From Amyloporia xantha (lineage: Eukaryota > Basidiomycota > Agaricomycetes > Polyporales > Adustoporiaceae), in contig JAYKKR010000020.1 in the NCBI GenBank assembly GCA_036971615.1, positions 310,001-374,000 of the forward strand: a stretch of 64,000 nucleotides of DNA, read 5' to 3'. Below the pieces are notes generated by a model that was given only the letters and a program-made list of their open reading frames with translations, did no database searches and was not told where the DNA came from. Shown one piece after another: positions 48,266 through 59,080 of the stretch (within the stretch, counting starts at the first letter, position 1; each line of letters opens with the position of its first letter). The translations under genes and the position numbers were made by a program.

Positions 48266-48730
48266 CTCCAGACAGGAAGACCTGACTTATGTTCCTCCGA
48301 GCCGCATACCTGTGGCTCAGAAGGACATAAGTCAAATGGGCCTTGTCCGGCGGAAACGGGCACCATCCGATGGCGAAGTGCATGCGCGCTGATGCTCGCT
48401 GTTGGGAGATGGAGCTATCACTCGCCAGACAGGGCGCCTTCCTCTGTGTCACTCGGAGCAGCATACATGCGGCTCGGAGGGCCACAGATGGAAGTTGCGC
48501 TGTCCGGCAGCGATGAGCGCCATCCGATGGCGCCATGCATGGCGCGCTCATGCTCACCGTGAGATGGCGCTATGGCTCGCCAGACAGGGCGCCTTCATCT
48601 ATGCTCTTCAGAGCCGCATACCTGTGGCTCCGAAGGTCATAGATGAAGCCGCCTCGTTCAGCGGCAATATGCGCCATCCGATGGCGCCGTGCATGGCGCG
48701 CGCAGGCGAGGCACATGGTGCGCAGCCGGC
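48266..48730. repeat. 155-bp tandem repeat, three units, each with a ~50-56 bp palindrome
   Basis: Near-palindromes lie at 48283-48334, 48438-48494 and 48593-48648, exactly 155 bp apart. Each is centred on GCATACCTG or GCATACATG between GAGCC-type and GGCTC-type arms. CGCCAGACAGGGCGCCTTC recurs between units at the same spacing. The arms differ between copies in compensating ways, so the hairpin shape is kept. Confidence 0.85.
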
Positions 48731-48732
48731 GT

Positions 48733-49200
48733 GATGTGCTGGCGTTCTCGACCTGCATGATTCCTCAATGCTACCCTGGATGAATCGAATCGCCATCCAA
48801 CCATTGTTGGATGGCCATCCGATTCAGCTGCTTGAATACCAAGGCCATTGAAGAATTGGCTGGCGCAGAAGGACGTCATGCATTTATGCACTCACCGCGC
48901 AGACGAAACGGATACATACGCCACCTGAAAACACCCACCTTTGACATGGCGCGATGTCCAAAGAGCATGATTTGCTGGCGTCCTCGAGCTCGGCCATTCG
49001 TCAATGCTACCCCGAAGTTAAGCGTCTGAATCGCATCGCCATCCACATGATTGGATGGTAATGTGATTCAGCCGCTTAAATACAAGGTCCATTGAACAAA
49101 TGGGAGACGCTGGGGACGTCATGCACTCGTGCTCATAAAGGCAGCGACAAGAAATACATACAGACGACGGCGAGATCCACCTACGACATGGCGCGCAGAG
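48733..49200. repeat. Diverged ~235-bp tandem pair
   Basis: 48733-48962 and 48968-49200 share, in the same order, CTGGCGT...CTACC, GAATCG.ATCGCCATCCA, a GGATGG palindrome arm, GATTCAGC.GCTT.AATAC, GACGTCATGCA and GACATGGCGCG. A partial third copy starts at 48001. The second unit ends just outside the stop of the next gene. Confidence 0.75.
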
Positions 49201-49208
49201 ACCCGGTC

Positions 49209-49963
49209 TCACTCCTCATCTGGCAACAGCACCTCTTTGAAGGCGTCCAACATCCTTGTGAGGTCGCCGGCATCGCGATGGCGGCTCTCGGCGAAGCGGG
49301 TGACCAGGCGTTCGACGTCATCCAATCGATGGCTGACCGCTCTCATATCGCGGTAGTTGACTTGATAGGTGTCGCCGCGACGCTATGCGGCAATCGATGC
49401 AATTTATGTGAATGAATGTGTTGAAAAGGTGGGAGCGGGGTGGCGACTTACTCTGTCATGCAGTGGATACTTCCACCATGCTGGAAGGTGACTGGGAGGG
49501 TTGTCTGGCCAAGTCCACCACGCGGGCTCGGTTTCTGTGCGCAGCTTCTGTAGCTGCAAGGATGGCGGCGAGGCGAGCGGCGTGAACGGCTGTATCTCGA
49601 GGACGTGGATCCGTGGGACGGCCCCAAAGACGGTGGCGTCGCTGATCTTGCGGACGACGTCGGGGAGCTCGACGTCGGTGACGCCGACGAGGGCGAGGCG
49701 GCCAAGGCAGTCGCGAAGGGCTTCCTGCTGAGCGTCAGAGCAGACACGTTGGGGAAGGCGAAGCTTACCATTTCCATGCGGAGGCCAATCTCCCACCGCG
49801 CCAAGGTGATGTCGAAGCCAGCCACCTTGTCTCTACCGGCGGCGACAGACATGATGGTCGCTAGCGCCTGCTCGCAGCGCCAGGCATAGTATGAGATCAG
49901 TCGGCGGTTGATAGCGATGAGGCTGGAGAGGGACTGTTCGCGATTCTTCAAGGCGAGAGCCAT
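49209..49963 (-). CDS. KDZ-block accessory protein 1, 214 residues, intact
   Basis: Three exons in transcript order (49769-49963, 49452-49727, 49209-49382) join in phase with no breaks. Starts MALALKNREQSLSSLIAIN. The N-terminal half is helical. A middle part follows (LVGVTDVELPDVVRKIS ... VPRIHVLEIQPFTPL), then a Pro/Trp-rich stretch (PAWWTWPDNPPSHLPAWWK) and a helical C-terminus ending LLPDEE. No family recognised. It is divergent from the transposase gene with 275 bp between starts, so shared regulation is plausible. Confidence 0.68.
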
Positions 49964-50238
49964 TGCGCCGTGGGGTGAATGGGTTGGTAGGCCAAGGCGA
50001 AATGCAAGGCGAATTTGAGGAGTCGATGGTGGATCGGGTGATCGCCTCGAGGGAAGGTCATGGCGAAGATCCGTCGGAGATAAGCATCGGCCAAGTATCT
50101 GAAGGTGATCGCGTGGATATGATCCGTTGTTGATAAGGGATCAGGAGGCAGGGGCGTGAGAGATTGCCATTCAGTATGAAAAGGAAGCTGTCATGGATCA
50201 CAATAAGCCAATTGTCATCTGTCCGCAGTGATACGGCC
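49964..50238. promoter_or_regulatory. Divergent promoter region: accessory protein 1 / KDZ transposase
   Basis: 275 bp between two divergent ATGs. No individual promoter element could be assigned. Confidence 0.4.
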
Positions 50239-53200
50239 ATGGCCCGCACGAAGAAGCAACATGTCAGTGGCGATGCGGTGTTCGTGCGTCGCGAAGAACG
50301 GCGAACTGCAAGAGGCGCCGTCACATACGTTCCCAAGGAAGCACCGCTACCGCGTGCGCATGTGCCGACAAGCGCATCAAGATCGCCGTCGAAATCCCCT
50401 CTAAAGCCGCGTCTCATGACGCATATTCCGAACCCGTGCAGGAGCATGTGGTGTTTGACGATGTGATGCCGATGAAGAGTCTGCACAAGGTGAGTACCGT
50501 CGCCTTATTTGGGTCGCTCAATGTCAACGCCGAAGGCGGGGCAGTCGCAGAACGACTTTATGCGCGAATGGCTTCCACTTCGCGATGTGTATCTAAGCCA
50601 CATCATCGAGCTAGAAGCTCCACCAGGTGAGAGACGATGCAGCAAATGCGCTGATGCGCATGGCGATTGGCACTGCTTGGAATGCTTTGGGCGCCCCGTG
50701 TATTGCGAGGACTGCCTGCAGTTGACGCATCGCCGCATGCCGCTGCATCGGGTGGAGAAGTGGGCGGATGGGTTCTTCGAACCGGCGTGGCTTCGGGAGG
50801 TTGGGGTGCGGATGCATCTCGGGCATGATGGCGAACCATGTGTGGATGCGGAGTCCCCGATCACGCCGCTGGATGGGGATGCTGATAGCGATGGCGAAGA
50901 CGACGACGTGAGTGACGCCGGGGACAATGAAGAGGATGAAGAGCCAATCAAAGCGGACTCGACGGCGCCGCGAAGTCACTACGCGTTTGACACTTTGACC
51001 ATTGTAGATGTTACGGGGATGCATAGCCTGGACGTTGTGTGGTGTCGGTGCGATAACAGGCTCACTCGAGACCTGCAACTATTGGACATGGGCCTCTATC
51101 CTGGGAGCACCAAGCGGCCACGCACTGCGTTCACATTTCGGGTGTTGGATGATTTTTGCTTACCAACAAGGAGTGCAAAACCTCGGGGATGAATTACTAC
51201 AGCAAGCTTCGACGCGTCACAAACTCCGCGTTCCCGCATTCAGTGCAGGTAAGCCGCTATGTGCATATGAAGCTGTTTTCGCCGTTGAGAAGGGGCTAGA
51301 ACCGTTACAGAGAGCTTCTGCGGGTGTCCCGCCAATGGCGAAACCTCAAATACCGCAAATGGCATGGATATGGTCATGGCGCCTCCAACGCGATACCAGC
51401 TGGTGGCCTCGCTTTGGGGTGCCCGGCATGTCCCAAGCCTGGCGTGAATCTCGCTTCCGGATGGCGTGATGACCCCGTACAGTGAGCCATGTAAGACGTT
51501 TTTTGGGCGGCATGTGTAACGCGATAGCAGATGGAAGTACATGAGGAGCATCGTAATGGACGGCAACTTTAGCGCGGAGCATCTCAAGATGCGTCGCCCA
51601 GAGGACGACGTCATTCTCAGCGATGGCGACGCTTTCATGGTGGGCGATGACACCTACAAGAAGCATCTCGCGGTCGCCATCGAGCATAAAGAGGTCCGTG
51701 ATCGACTCCTAGTGGATGAACCGTTGGACGCTCATAGCCTATGTAGAAATCCTTCTGTCACGATCATCGCGCCGTCAACCAGGCGAATGCAGATCGCCAT
51801 AACCTTGAAGCCACGGGGATTGGCGCCGCGGCCTGTGCGCGCCATGGGTTTTTCATGCCGCATGCGGTGGTTGATTTCAGAAAGGCGAGAGGTAAGTGGT
51901 TTGCTATTTCCTTTGTTCACTTACACCCGCCATCAGACAGATGAACATGGATTACGCGCTGAGCGAGGTGCTCGCCACCATGGCGGGTATCCAGGTGCTG
52001 CTGGTGATGTACGACATCATGTGTCAATACGGCATCAATCTCATGAAGCGGTTTGGGGAGAGTGAGTATTTGCACATGCCGCCGAACGTGGAGATACGGC
52101 GCGGAATAGGCCTGTTTCATGTCCACGGCCATCAAGACACATGCTTTCCTCGCTACTCACCCAACTTTATTCCCGGTGCTGGTCAGATTGATGGCGAAGT
52201 GATTGAAACCCTTTGGGCGCCATTGAATCTCATTTCGGGTAGCACACGCGGCATGACCACAGCACATAGAAAGGAAGTCATTGACGATCACATGAATGAT
52301 TCCAATTGGAAGAAGTTGACCGGGATGGGTGGGCCAACCTTGACATTGGTGGAGAGGTTGATTGACTGTGGTTTCAACAGCGAACACCCTTGTTAGGAAA
52401 TGGCGAAAGGCCAAAGCCGGCGCCACGGAGAGCGGGGATGTGTTGGAGTTCATTGAGAGATCGAGCACGGAGGAGCAGCTAGGAGAGTGGCGAGCCGCTG
52501 AGGGCGAGGCGCTCGCCATGCGTGACGCTAAAATCAGCGCGATGGATGTCTTTGACGTGCAGATGAGAAAGGGTGAGAGTGCACACTAGAGGGTACGGCC
52601 ATGATTAATGATGTGGCGCAGCACCCACCCGGATGCAGATCCAACTTCAACTAACGCAAACGGAAACATCGCAACATCGCCATCAGGGCGTAGCTGCATG
52701 GATAGCCACGGGCATGAAGATTCAGGAATTGCAGTAGGTAGCGTCATTGAACATCGGGTGCCAAGCTCACAACAGGTCTTAGGTTGGTCATTAGCCAACT
52801 GAAACGGAAGATGGGCCGGCATCCGCTGGTGGCGGACCGCCTTGCGCTGGAGGAGCGCCGTCAGCGCCTTCAGAAGCGTATAGTGACATTCGAGTCCAAA
52901 GCCGCTTCGTACATTCCACTTGTGGCCGAGCCCGATGGGGATGGCGCCTCAGAGGCTTATGACGGGTCTGAATGGGATGCACTGGAGGAAGATGTCAATC
53001 CTCTTGATGAGATTTACACCGGTGAGATCGATTCTGGAATCCAGCCTGAGAGCGCCATCATTTCGCTTCCATCGCAGCTTGGCTACGATGTTGTCGTGGC
53101 CAGCGGTTTAGAGGACATCGCTTCGGAGGAGTTGAGTTTGCGCATTGGGCAGGCCAATGACGCCCTTCATCAGATTCGCCTCGCCATTGGTTACAAGTCA

Positions 53201-53798
53201 GTGCTGTTTCGTACGGCGGTTCGTCATGCAAAGAGCCAGCGCCAAAAGCTCCGGTCCTGGGACGAGGTCATCTCCACGCAGAGGGCGGTGCTAGAGAACG
53301 TGCGCATTTACAGTCAAAGCCGCCACGCCATCCTCGCTCTGAATCCGACTGACGCCATCAAAGCGCTTCCGTGCCATTCAACATGATGACCTCAAGGCGA
53401 TCACCGCGCTGCTCGACAACTCCATCCGAGGAACACGGCAGGACAAGTTGTCCTGGATATGGACCGTAGACATCGAGGGCGATTCAACGCAGTCCAACTG
53501 GTTGACGGAGTGTGAGTGCGCTTGTGGTCCGTCCAATGCCCGCAATGCTGACTGCAGCGCGGCAGTGCATCGCGTCAACTGGTTCCGTGCAAAATCACGT
53601 AAGGATAGGTGGGCGGAGGAGTTTGTCATGGTCACGGCAGAGATGGCGTGGACGCAGGCGAGCTTCCATAACAAGGCGAACCTATGGCGCTCCCGCCTCT
53701 ATGGGCCTCCAGGTCATGTATGCTATGCGCGCCGTCAGGCCTCGCTGTGGACGCGCATGGCAGAGCATGCCGCTTCTCGCTTTAATACATGTGTGTGA
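50239..53798 (+). pseudogene. KDZ (Kyakuja-Dileera-Zisupton) transposase, several frameshifts
   Basis: The N-terminus MARTKKQHVSGDAVF is followed by a CxC-type cysteine cluster (CSKC, CLEC, CEDC), then VLDDF ... LLTNKECKTSGMNYY, RVSRQWRNLKYRKWHGYGHG, CPACPKPGVNL, and HDHRAVNQAN. The core has VMYDIMCQY, GIGLFHVHGHQDTC and PGAGQIDGEVIETLWAPLN, and the tail has APTRMQIQL, WIWTVDIEGD and HRVNWFRAK. These are hallmark KDZ blocks in the expected order. At least four single-base shifts interrupt it: ~50375-50400, ~51155 (T run), ~51885 (before the QMNMDY block) and ~53365 (A run). Most introns are otherwise normal. The enzyme would cut and move the element. As written it cannot be translated whole. 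Confidence 0.9.
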
Positions 53799-53865
53799 TG
53801 GTTCGCCATTCACGACCCTACTAGATACACAAACATAGACTTGACACAAATACAGATCTGTGTAT

Positions 53866-55131
53866 TCAACCATAAGTCCACTCCATCCAGTGCGGTGCCT
53901 TGACATTCATCGCGGCATGCACTGAGTCCCTCATAAAATAAGCGTAGCATATGCGCTCTCCATCGCATCTCTGAACGCCATGGCGCAGAAGCTTTCCGCA
54001 AAGCGCAACTACGCTACCCGCCTTGTAGTCTATAGCGATATTTGGACCATCCAGCTGCATTTCCAATGCGCCGTAGCTCCCTACCGTGGTGAGAAGGTCG
54101 AACCACTGCTTGCGCGAGTTTTTATCGTGGTGTAGCGGCGTCTCGCGATTGCTGATGACCTGAACGCCATTGAAGATCGAAGACCAAGCGCTTACTATTG
54201 CGGGATACTCCACTTCGCCAAGAAGCGACTCCATGCACGTATGTCCCGCAGCATACAGGTCGGGATGCATGACGGACATCATGGCGGATAGGATGGCGGC
54301 TGATTCACGGATGGCGGTCAACCATCGCCATCCACTCTGGCCATCTTGATCGCGTAAGCTCGCCGAAGGCAGCATTGGGTCCAATGGGCCCTGGATGTAT
54401 GCGCCGTCATTCGCCAGTCATCAGAGTTAACGGATCGTCAGCGTACCGTGTGACCCAGCGCGTGCCATCCTGGAGACAGATTGACAGTCCCCGGAGGTGT
54501 GGTGCAGGTTGATCGATCGCGGAAATATGCTTCATGGTTTCGCCAACTGACCCCCGGGGCTTTACGCATCAGTTGTGTTGATAGGTGGGCCGTCGCCAAT
54601 TGTATCTCTCTCTGCCGACACAGCGTAGTGAGCGCGGTGCATGGCGGAAGATGAATGCGCCCACCTGGCGATTCACATGAAGGACGCCCGGAAGCACCCA
54701 TGCTAGGATGCGCGAGTGCTGGTCGAGGAGCACGCAGGGTTCATCTAGAACCACGGTGGTGTCTGGGAGGAGAGGCGGCCATTTAGTCTTGAGCTGCGCC
54801 TCCAGATTCACGTTCTGTCCGGTGTTGCCCACGCCTATAGCATCAGAATACCGGTCAATGTCCCAGGATAAGCGCACTACTTCCCGGTCAGCGCAGAATG
54901 AGTAGATGCCCACAGCATCCAAGAGTACACACCAGGTTTGATATATGCCTTTGCGAGCTGGTGCGCGATCTGGCTGCATTCGACGACGATATCGGCGCGG
55001 ATATGTGTGGGAGGCTGTGGGTTTCTCGGTTGTCCGGCTGCATTCCGAAGCTTGTGTAGCCAAAACTGAAACATATCGCGCATGCAAGCTGCCAATGTGT
55101 CGCTGAGCTCCAAGCCGCTGCCCCCTATCAT
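53866..55131 (-). CDS. TET/JBP-family 2-oxoglutarate/Fe(II) dioxygenase
   Basis: Predicted nuclear dioxygenase that oxidises 5-methylcytosine (or thymine) in DNA. Four exons in transcript order, all in phase: 54933-55131, 54665-54879, 54447-54611 and 53866-54390; 367 residues. The N-terminal part (RADIVVECSQIAHQLAKAY; DTTVVLDEPCVLLDQHSR ... GVLHV) and the block VMHPDLYAAG match the layout of basidiomycete TET/JBP proteins. The catalytic part reads ISNRETPLHHDKNSRKQW (HxD iron ligands), GSVVALCGKLLRHGV (third ligand His) and GERICYAYFMRDSV (2-oxoglutarate-binding Arg). All expected active-site residues are present. It converges on the transposase with a 67-bp gap. Exact product (hydroxymethyl-, formyl- or carboxylcytosine) cannot be read from sequence. 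Confidence 0.88.
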
Positions 55132-55581
55132 GGCTTACAGACAAGAGATGGATGGAGATACACGCCCCATCTCGCATTATTGCTCAATCTGCCATCTACT
55201 GACCATGCTGCAACAGCATGTCCATTAGCTTTGCACACTTGTTTGGTCGATCACATCGTTGAGCAAGCGCCGGCAAGATCAGGCCCAGCCGATCGGCAAG
55301 GCGTGATCCGGTGATCGAGGCGCGTCATTGGCATGTGGACCGCGATTCTCGACCACGGCGCCATTACGCCGGGGCCTCGGCCTGTGAGATGCCGCGCTCC
55401 GCCGGAGGGATGCCGGTCGGGTCTGCCCCGACATGGACGCTTGCAGTGTAAGAGAGATCAGCGGGGTTAGAACAGGACGAAAGTATCACCGGAGGTCAGA
55501 CACGTCTGGGCAAATGTTCAGTTGGGAGTGCCCAAGTGTCTGTCATCCTGAGAGCATCTCGGTCTGCTTGTTGTCCTCGCC
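55132..55581. promoter_or_regulatory. Divergent promoter region: TET/JBP gene / HMG-like gene
   Basis: 450 bp between divergent starts. GC-rich around 55240-55440; no defined site was recognised. Confidence 0.4.
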
Positions 55582-58500
55582 ATGGGAATAGCTATCCTGC
55601 AGGCATATCTAGACAAGATCCCAGAGCAAATAGAGCGATGGCGCAACACGAAAGGCACTGCGAGGGCACCCATTGTCGATGAGGCTGTCAATATCCTCAT
55701 GGAACAATTTGCAGAGCTGACAGATAAAAATGGCCTGAAAAAGGTCAAACCAACAGTTCATGGCATTGTCATCTTCGTCATTCACACATTTCTATAGTCC
55801 CTGGGGACCTATTTCAGCAACCACTACCGAATCGTAGAACCCCAGGTGCCCATCCCTGGAACGAAAAAGGTCAGCGAGGGATATGTATCAGGAGGAGCAC
55901 AAAACAGAGCTGCTAAGGGTGGCCAACGAAAGGACGGGAGGACGAGGTCTGGCCCACCAGGAGATAGGCGCATACACCAAGGTAGTGAGCGAGTATTGGG
56001 GCAAACTGGATGAGGACGCAAAGGCGGACTACCAGATGAAGGCGGATGCGTTCAACAATGACGCCAAAGAGGTCAAGGCTGGATCTTCGGCGTGAGTGGG
56101 AGCGCGACCTTTGTGCTAAGTTAACGGCAGCTGATGGCGACGCAGGAAAGCGGACAAGGAGCTCATTCCGTTTCTGAGGAAATACGCTCGAGAGGCATAC
56201 CGACGCCATGGTGTCAGGATCTTTACGTTGAGTAGCTACAAATCTCCTGATGGGAGAGTCGTCATTCAGGAGTGAGCAGGCAATTTGTATCGCCTCTCAC
56301 CGCTCTGACCGCTTTTCACAGACACGACTTCAACGATGAGATGGAGAATGGAAAAGCCTTTTCCAAGGTGGACGATTGGCACGCAGATACGATGGTCAAA
56401 TGGGCCAAGTACAGCACAGAGGCATTTGATAGCAATCGCGAGGCGAGCGTTGACAACGGAGAGGGAACGTCTCGCGGCACACGGCGAGAGCTGCTGGTCG
56501 ACGATGGCGGTCTCCCGTTGATACCGCCAATGGATGGCGAGGATGCGCCATCCCTGCCTGTGATGAAATCCATGATCAGAGACTTTCTGTCTACTCACTA
56601 CCGTAAGTCTTGATCCACACGGCGCTCACAAAGACGCTGATGGCGCCATAGAACGGGCTGCAGGAAGCGCCAAAGAGAAGTGCCCTTGGCGCGCGCTCAA
56701 AGTGCGTGGGGCTGAATTTATAGAAGCAGGAATGGTGCCAGACGGCTTCCAACCCGACGATCCGTCGCATATGGTCAGGAAGGACATCATCGCGGTCCTG
56801 CATCATTGGAGAGCGGCGCAAGAGGCAAACAAGGGGCAGTGCGCGTTCCGCTTCAAGGCATACCTGAAGAGCAGGGGGGACGAGGATTCGGAGCTAATCC
56901 CTGCTGTGTATGAGGCGGCGAGAGCACCCAAAGGCGCTAAAGGCAAGGCGGGCCCCAAAAAGAAGAAAAAGAAGGCGGTGAAAAGCGGCAAGGGAAAAGG
57001 CGTGCAACGTCTCAGCACCGATGACGATAGCGCCGTGGACGACGACACCGAGCACGAGACTTTCAATCTGGACATCGACGTCGGGTCAACTTCCGACGAA
57101 GATGATGACAGCGAAGATGCAAAAGGCGCCGCCCCCAATTGGGCGCTGCTTTCACGTAGACGGCGTCAGCAATGGCTGGAGGCGGCATCGCCATCGCCAG
57201 AATTTCGCGTGATCGTGGACGCGCTGCCTCGCATGATGGTAGTAACTTCATTTTTCTCCGTAAACTAAGGCTTACCTTGCGAGTGATAGAGTGGGCTGAA
57301 GACGACAAAGCGGGCACCGGAAGGCGCCGACTGGGCGACCTGGCACAACCCGCATCGACACTTGTCCTATATGGTTCATCGCCACGCCCATGGGCTCGAT
57401 CCAGTGCTGAAGTGGCTCGACTCGAAGCCTTATTTGAACAAGTCCGGCAGGCTGACAGGGGACGTCGGCATGATTGAACAAGTGCTCCTCGTGATCGCCA
57501 TGATAAGCCGCGATCTGACGGCGGCACAGTTCGCCTTCCAGGATCCCGACGCCCGCCTTCGGACATTCCACGCCATGTCAGCGAGAGCGCCATACCCTTC
57601 GCCGTGATTGCCCAGAGGCTCGACCCGCATGTATCATCGTTGTGCGCGCTGGTGAAGCAGGCACAATCTGTGCAAGGCGACGCGCCATCCATGGAAGGTA
57701 GCTCTGTCACCCGGAGTAGCACTGCGGCCGCGGCGCAGCCAACACCTTTGGAGGCCCCACCACCGGTGTTGAAATATGGTCCACCACCGCCCCACGTTCC
57801 CAGACAGGGGAAGCCATCACCTCGCCCTCCCATGATGCCCACTGGGAATCTCGACAAGGGTCCACCTCCCCACTCCGCCCGAAGCCTCGCCATTTGCAAA
57901 CCCTGCGGGCGGAACAGGAGCGTCGTACGCCGGACCCGCCAGCGGCATTGGCGAGGGAAGCCGCGCCAATCCTCACATCCCCTAAGATAAGGCGATCGCG
58001 AGATGCGCATAATGGCCAAGTAGCTCAGCAATCCAGCTCGCCGTTGCCGGAACCTCTGCGAGGCACGCAAAAACATTCGCTTCCGTTTCCAGTCACAGGA
58101 AAACCGCCTCCAGCAAGGCCGCTAATGACCACGGGAAGATCGGTCTTTCCATCCATACCTAAGCGCGCCTTGGGTATGAGACCGCGTCCACAACTAGAAG
58201 AGAGACCGCCATCAATTGACGGCGCACCGCCTTCCTCGCCAATGGCGCCAGGGCGTGCACCGCCATCCTCCCCATCGCGCTCAATGACGCAATTGTCCGC
58301 CGCGGGAGTATGGATTTCTCCTCCTCTCCACCTATTGCGATGAATCAGCTCTCACCCGTTCGAGATATGAGGGGCCTACAGGTTCATTTCTCCGACCGTG
58401 AAAATCATGACAGTGAAGACGAGAGCGACGGCGAGGCCAATCGTGGTCCTTCTCCCTCACTTCCTGTGCCAAAGCGCAAGACACGCCAAACAGCTCGGCA

Positions 58501-58857
58501 GGCAAAGGAGATCAATATTCAGGCACTGCCAACGGCAGGCGGGTCCTCGATCACGGGTGCTCTCAACGACATGAAGGTCGCCACCCACACTCGTCAGAAG
58601 ACAAAAGCTAAGGAGGAAAAGTTGAAAAAGCGAAGTCACCGCGTCAGCGAAGAGGAGGAAGAGGAGGAGGAAGCAGAGAAACCACCCCAACCTCGTGAAA
58701 AGCGAAAAAGGCGGGTCGCTCAAAGCGGGCTCTGGCGGAGACTTATAGCGATGGCGAGGAAGAGCAGGGCGAGCCTGCCCCCGCCATTCGTAGGTCATCG
58801 CGCAAGACAGGTAGGGGAGCTCAGCCCCGACCCACTAAAGCGCGTGGTCGCCGTTAG
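55582..58857 (+). pseudogene. KDZ-block accessory protein 2, HMG-box-like, frameshifted
   Basis: A multi-exon gene starting MGIAILQAYLDKIPEQIERW. Early exons lead to SLGTYFSNHYRIVEPQVP. An HMG-box-like segment follows (SARDMYQEEHKTELLRVANE ... YTKVVSEYWGKLDEDAKADYQMKADAFNND), with the spaced aromatic and basic residues of that fold. Next come KELIPFLRKYAREAYRRHGV, FNDEMENGKAFSKVDDWHAD and CPWRALKVRGAEFIEAGMVP, an acidic/lysine-rich linker, DPVLKWLDSKPYL, and a long Pro/Ser-rich, basic tail ending ARGRR at 58857. Frame changes lie near 55866 (A run), in the Pro-rich region ~57900-58300 and near 58711 (A run). DNA binding is inference from the HMG-like segment. It converges on the next gene. 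Confidence 0.55.
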
Positions 58858-59080
58858 AATACTATTTCTCATGTACACTACCTCGCATTTAAATTCAATG
58901 GCGATGATTGAACTCAGCGCTGCGAAGGATGGCGATGGCGTGCCGCTCCCTGTGCAAGCCCCCGTGGCTCACTGTGATGCCGAGGGTGTTGCCGTCATCG
59001 CACTCTCAATCTTACTGGTCGCTGGAGAGTGTACACAATGCATTCGTTTGAAAGTACAGCGAAGTTACAAAAAGAATTAT

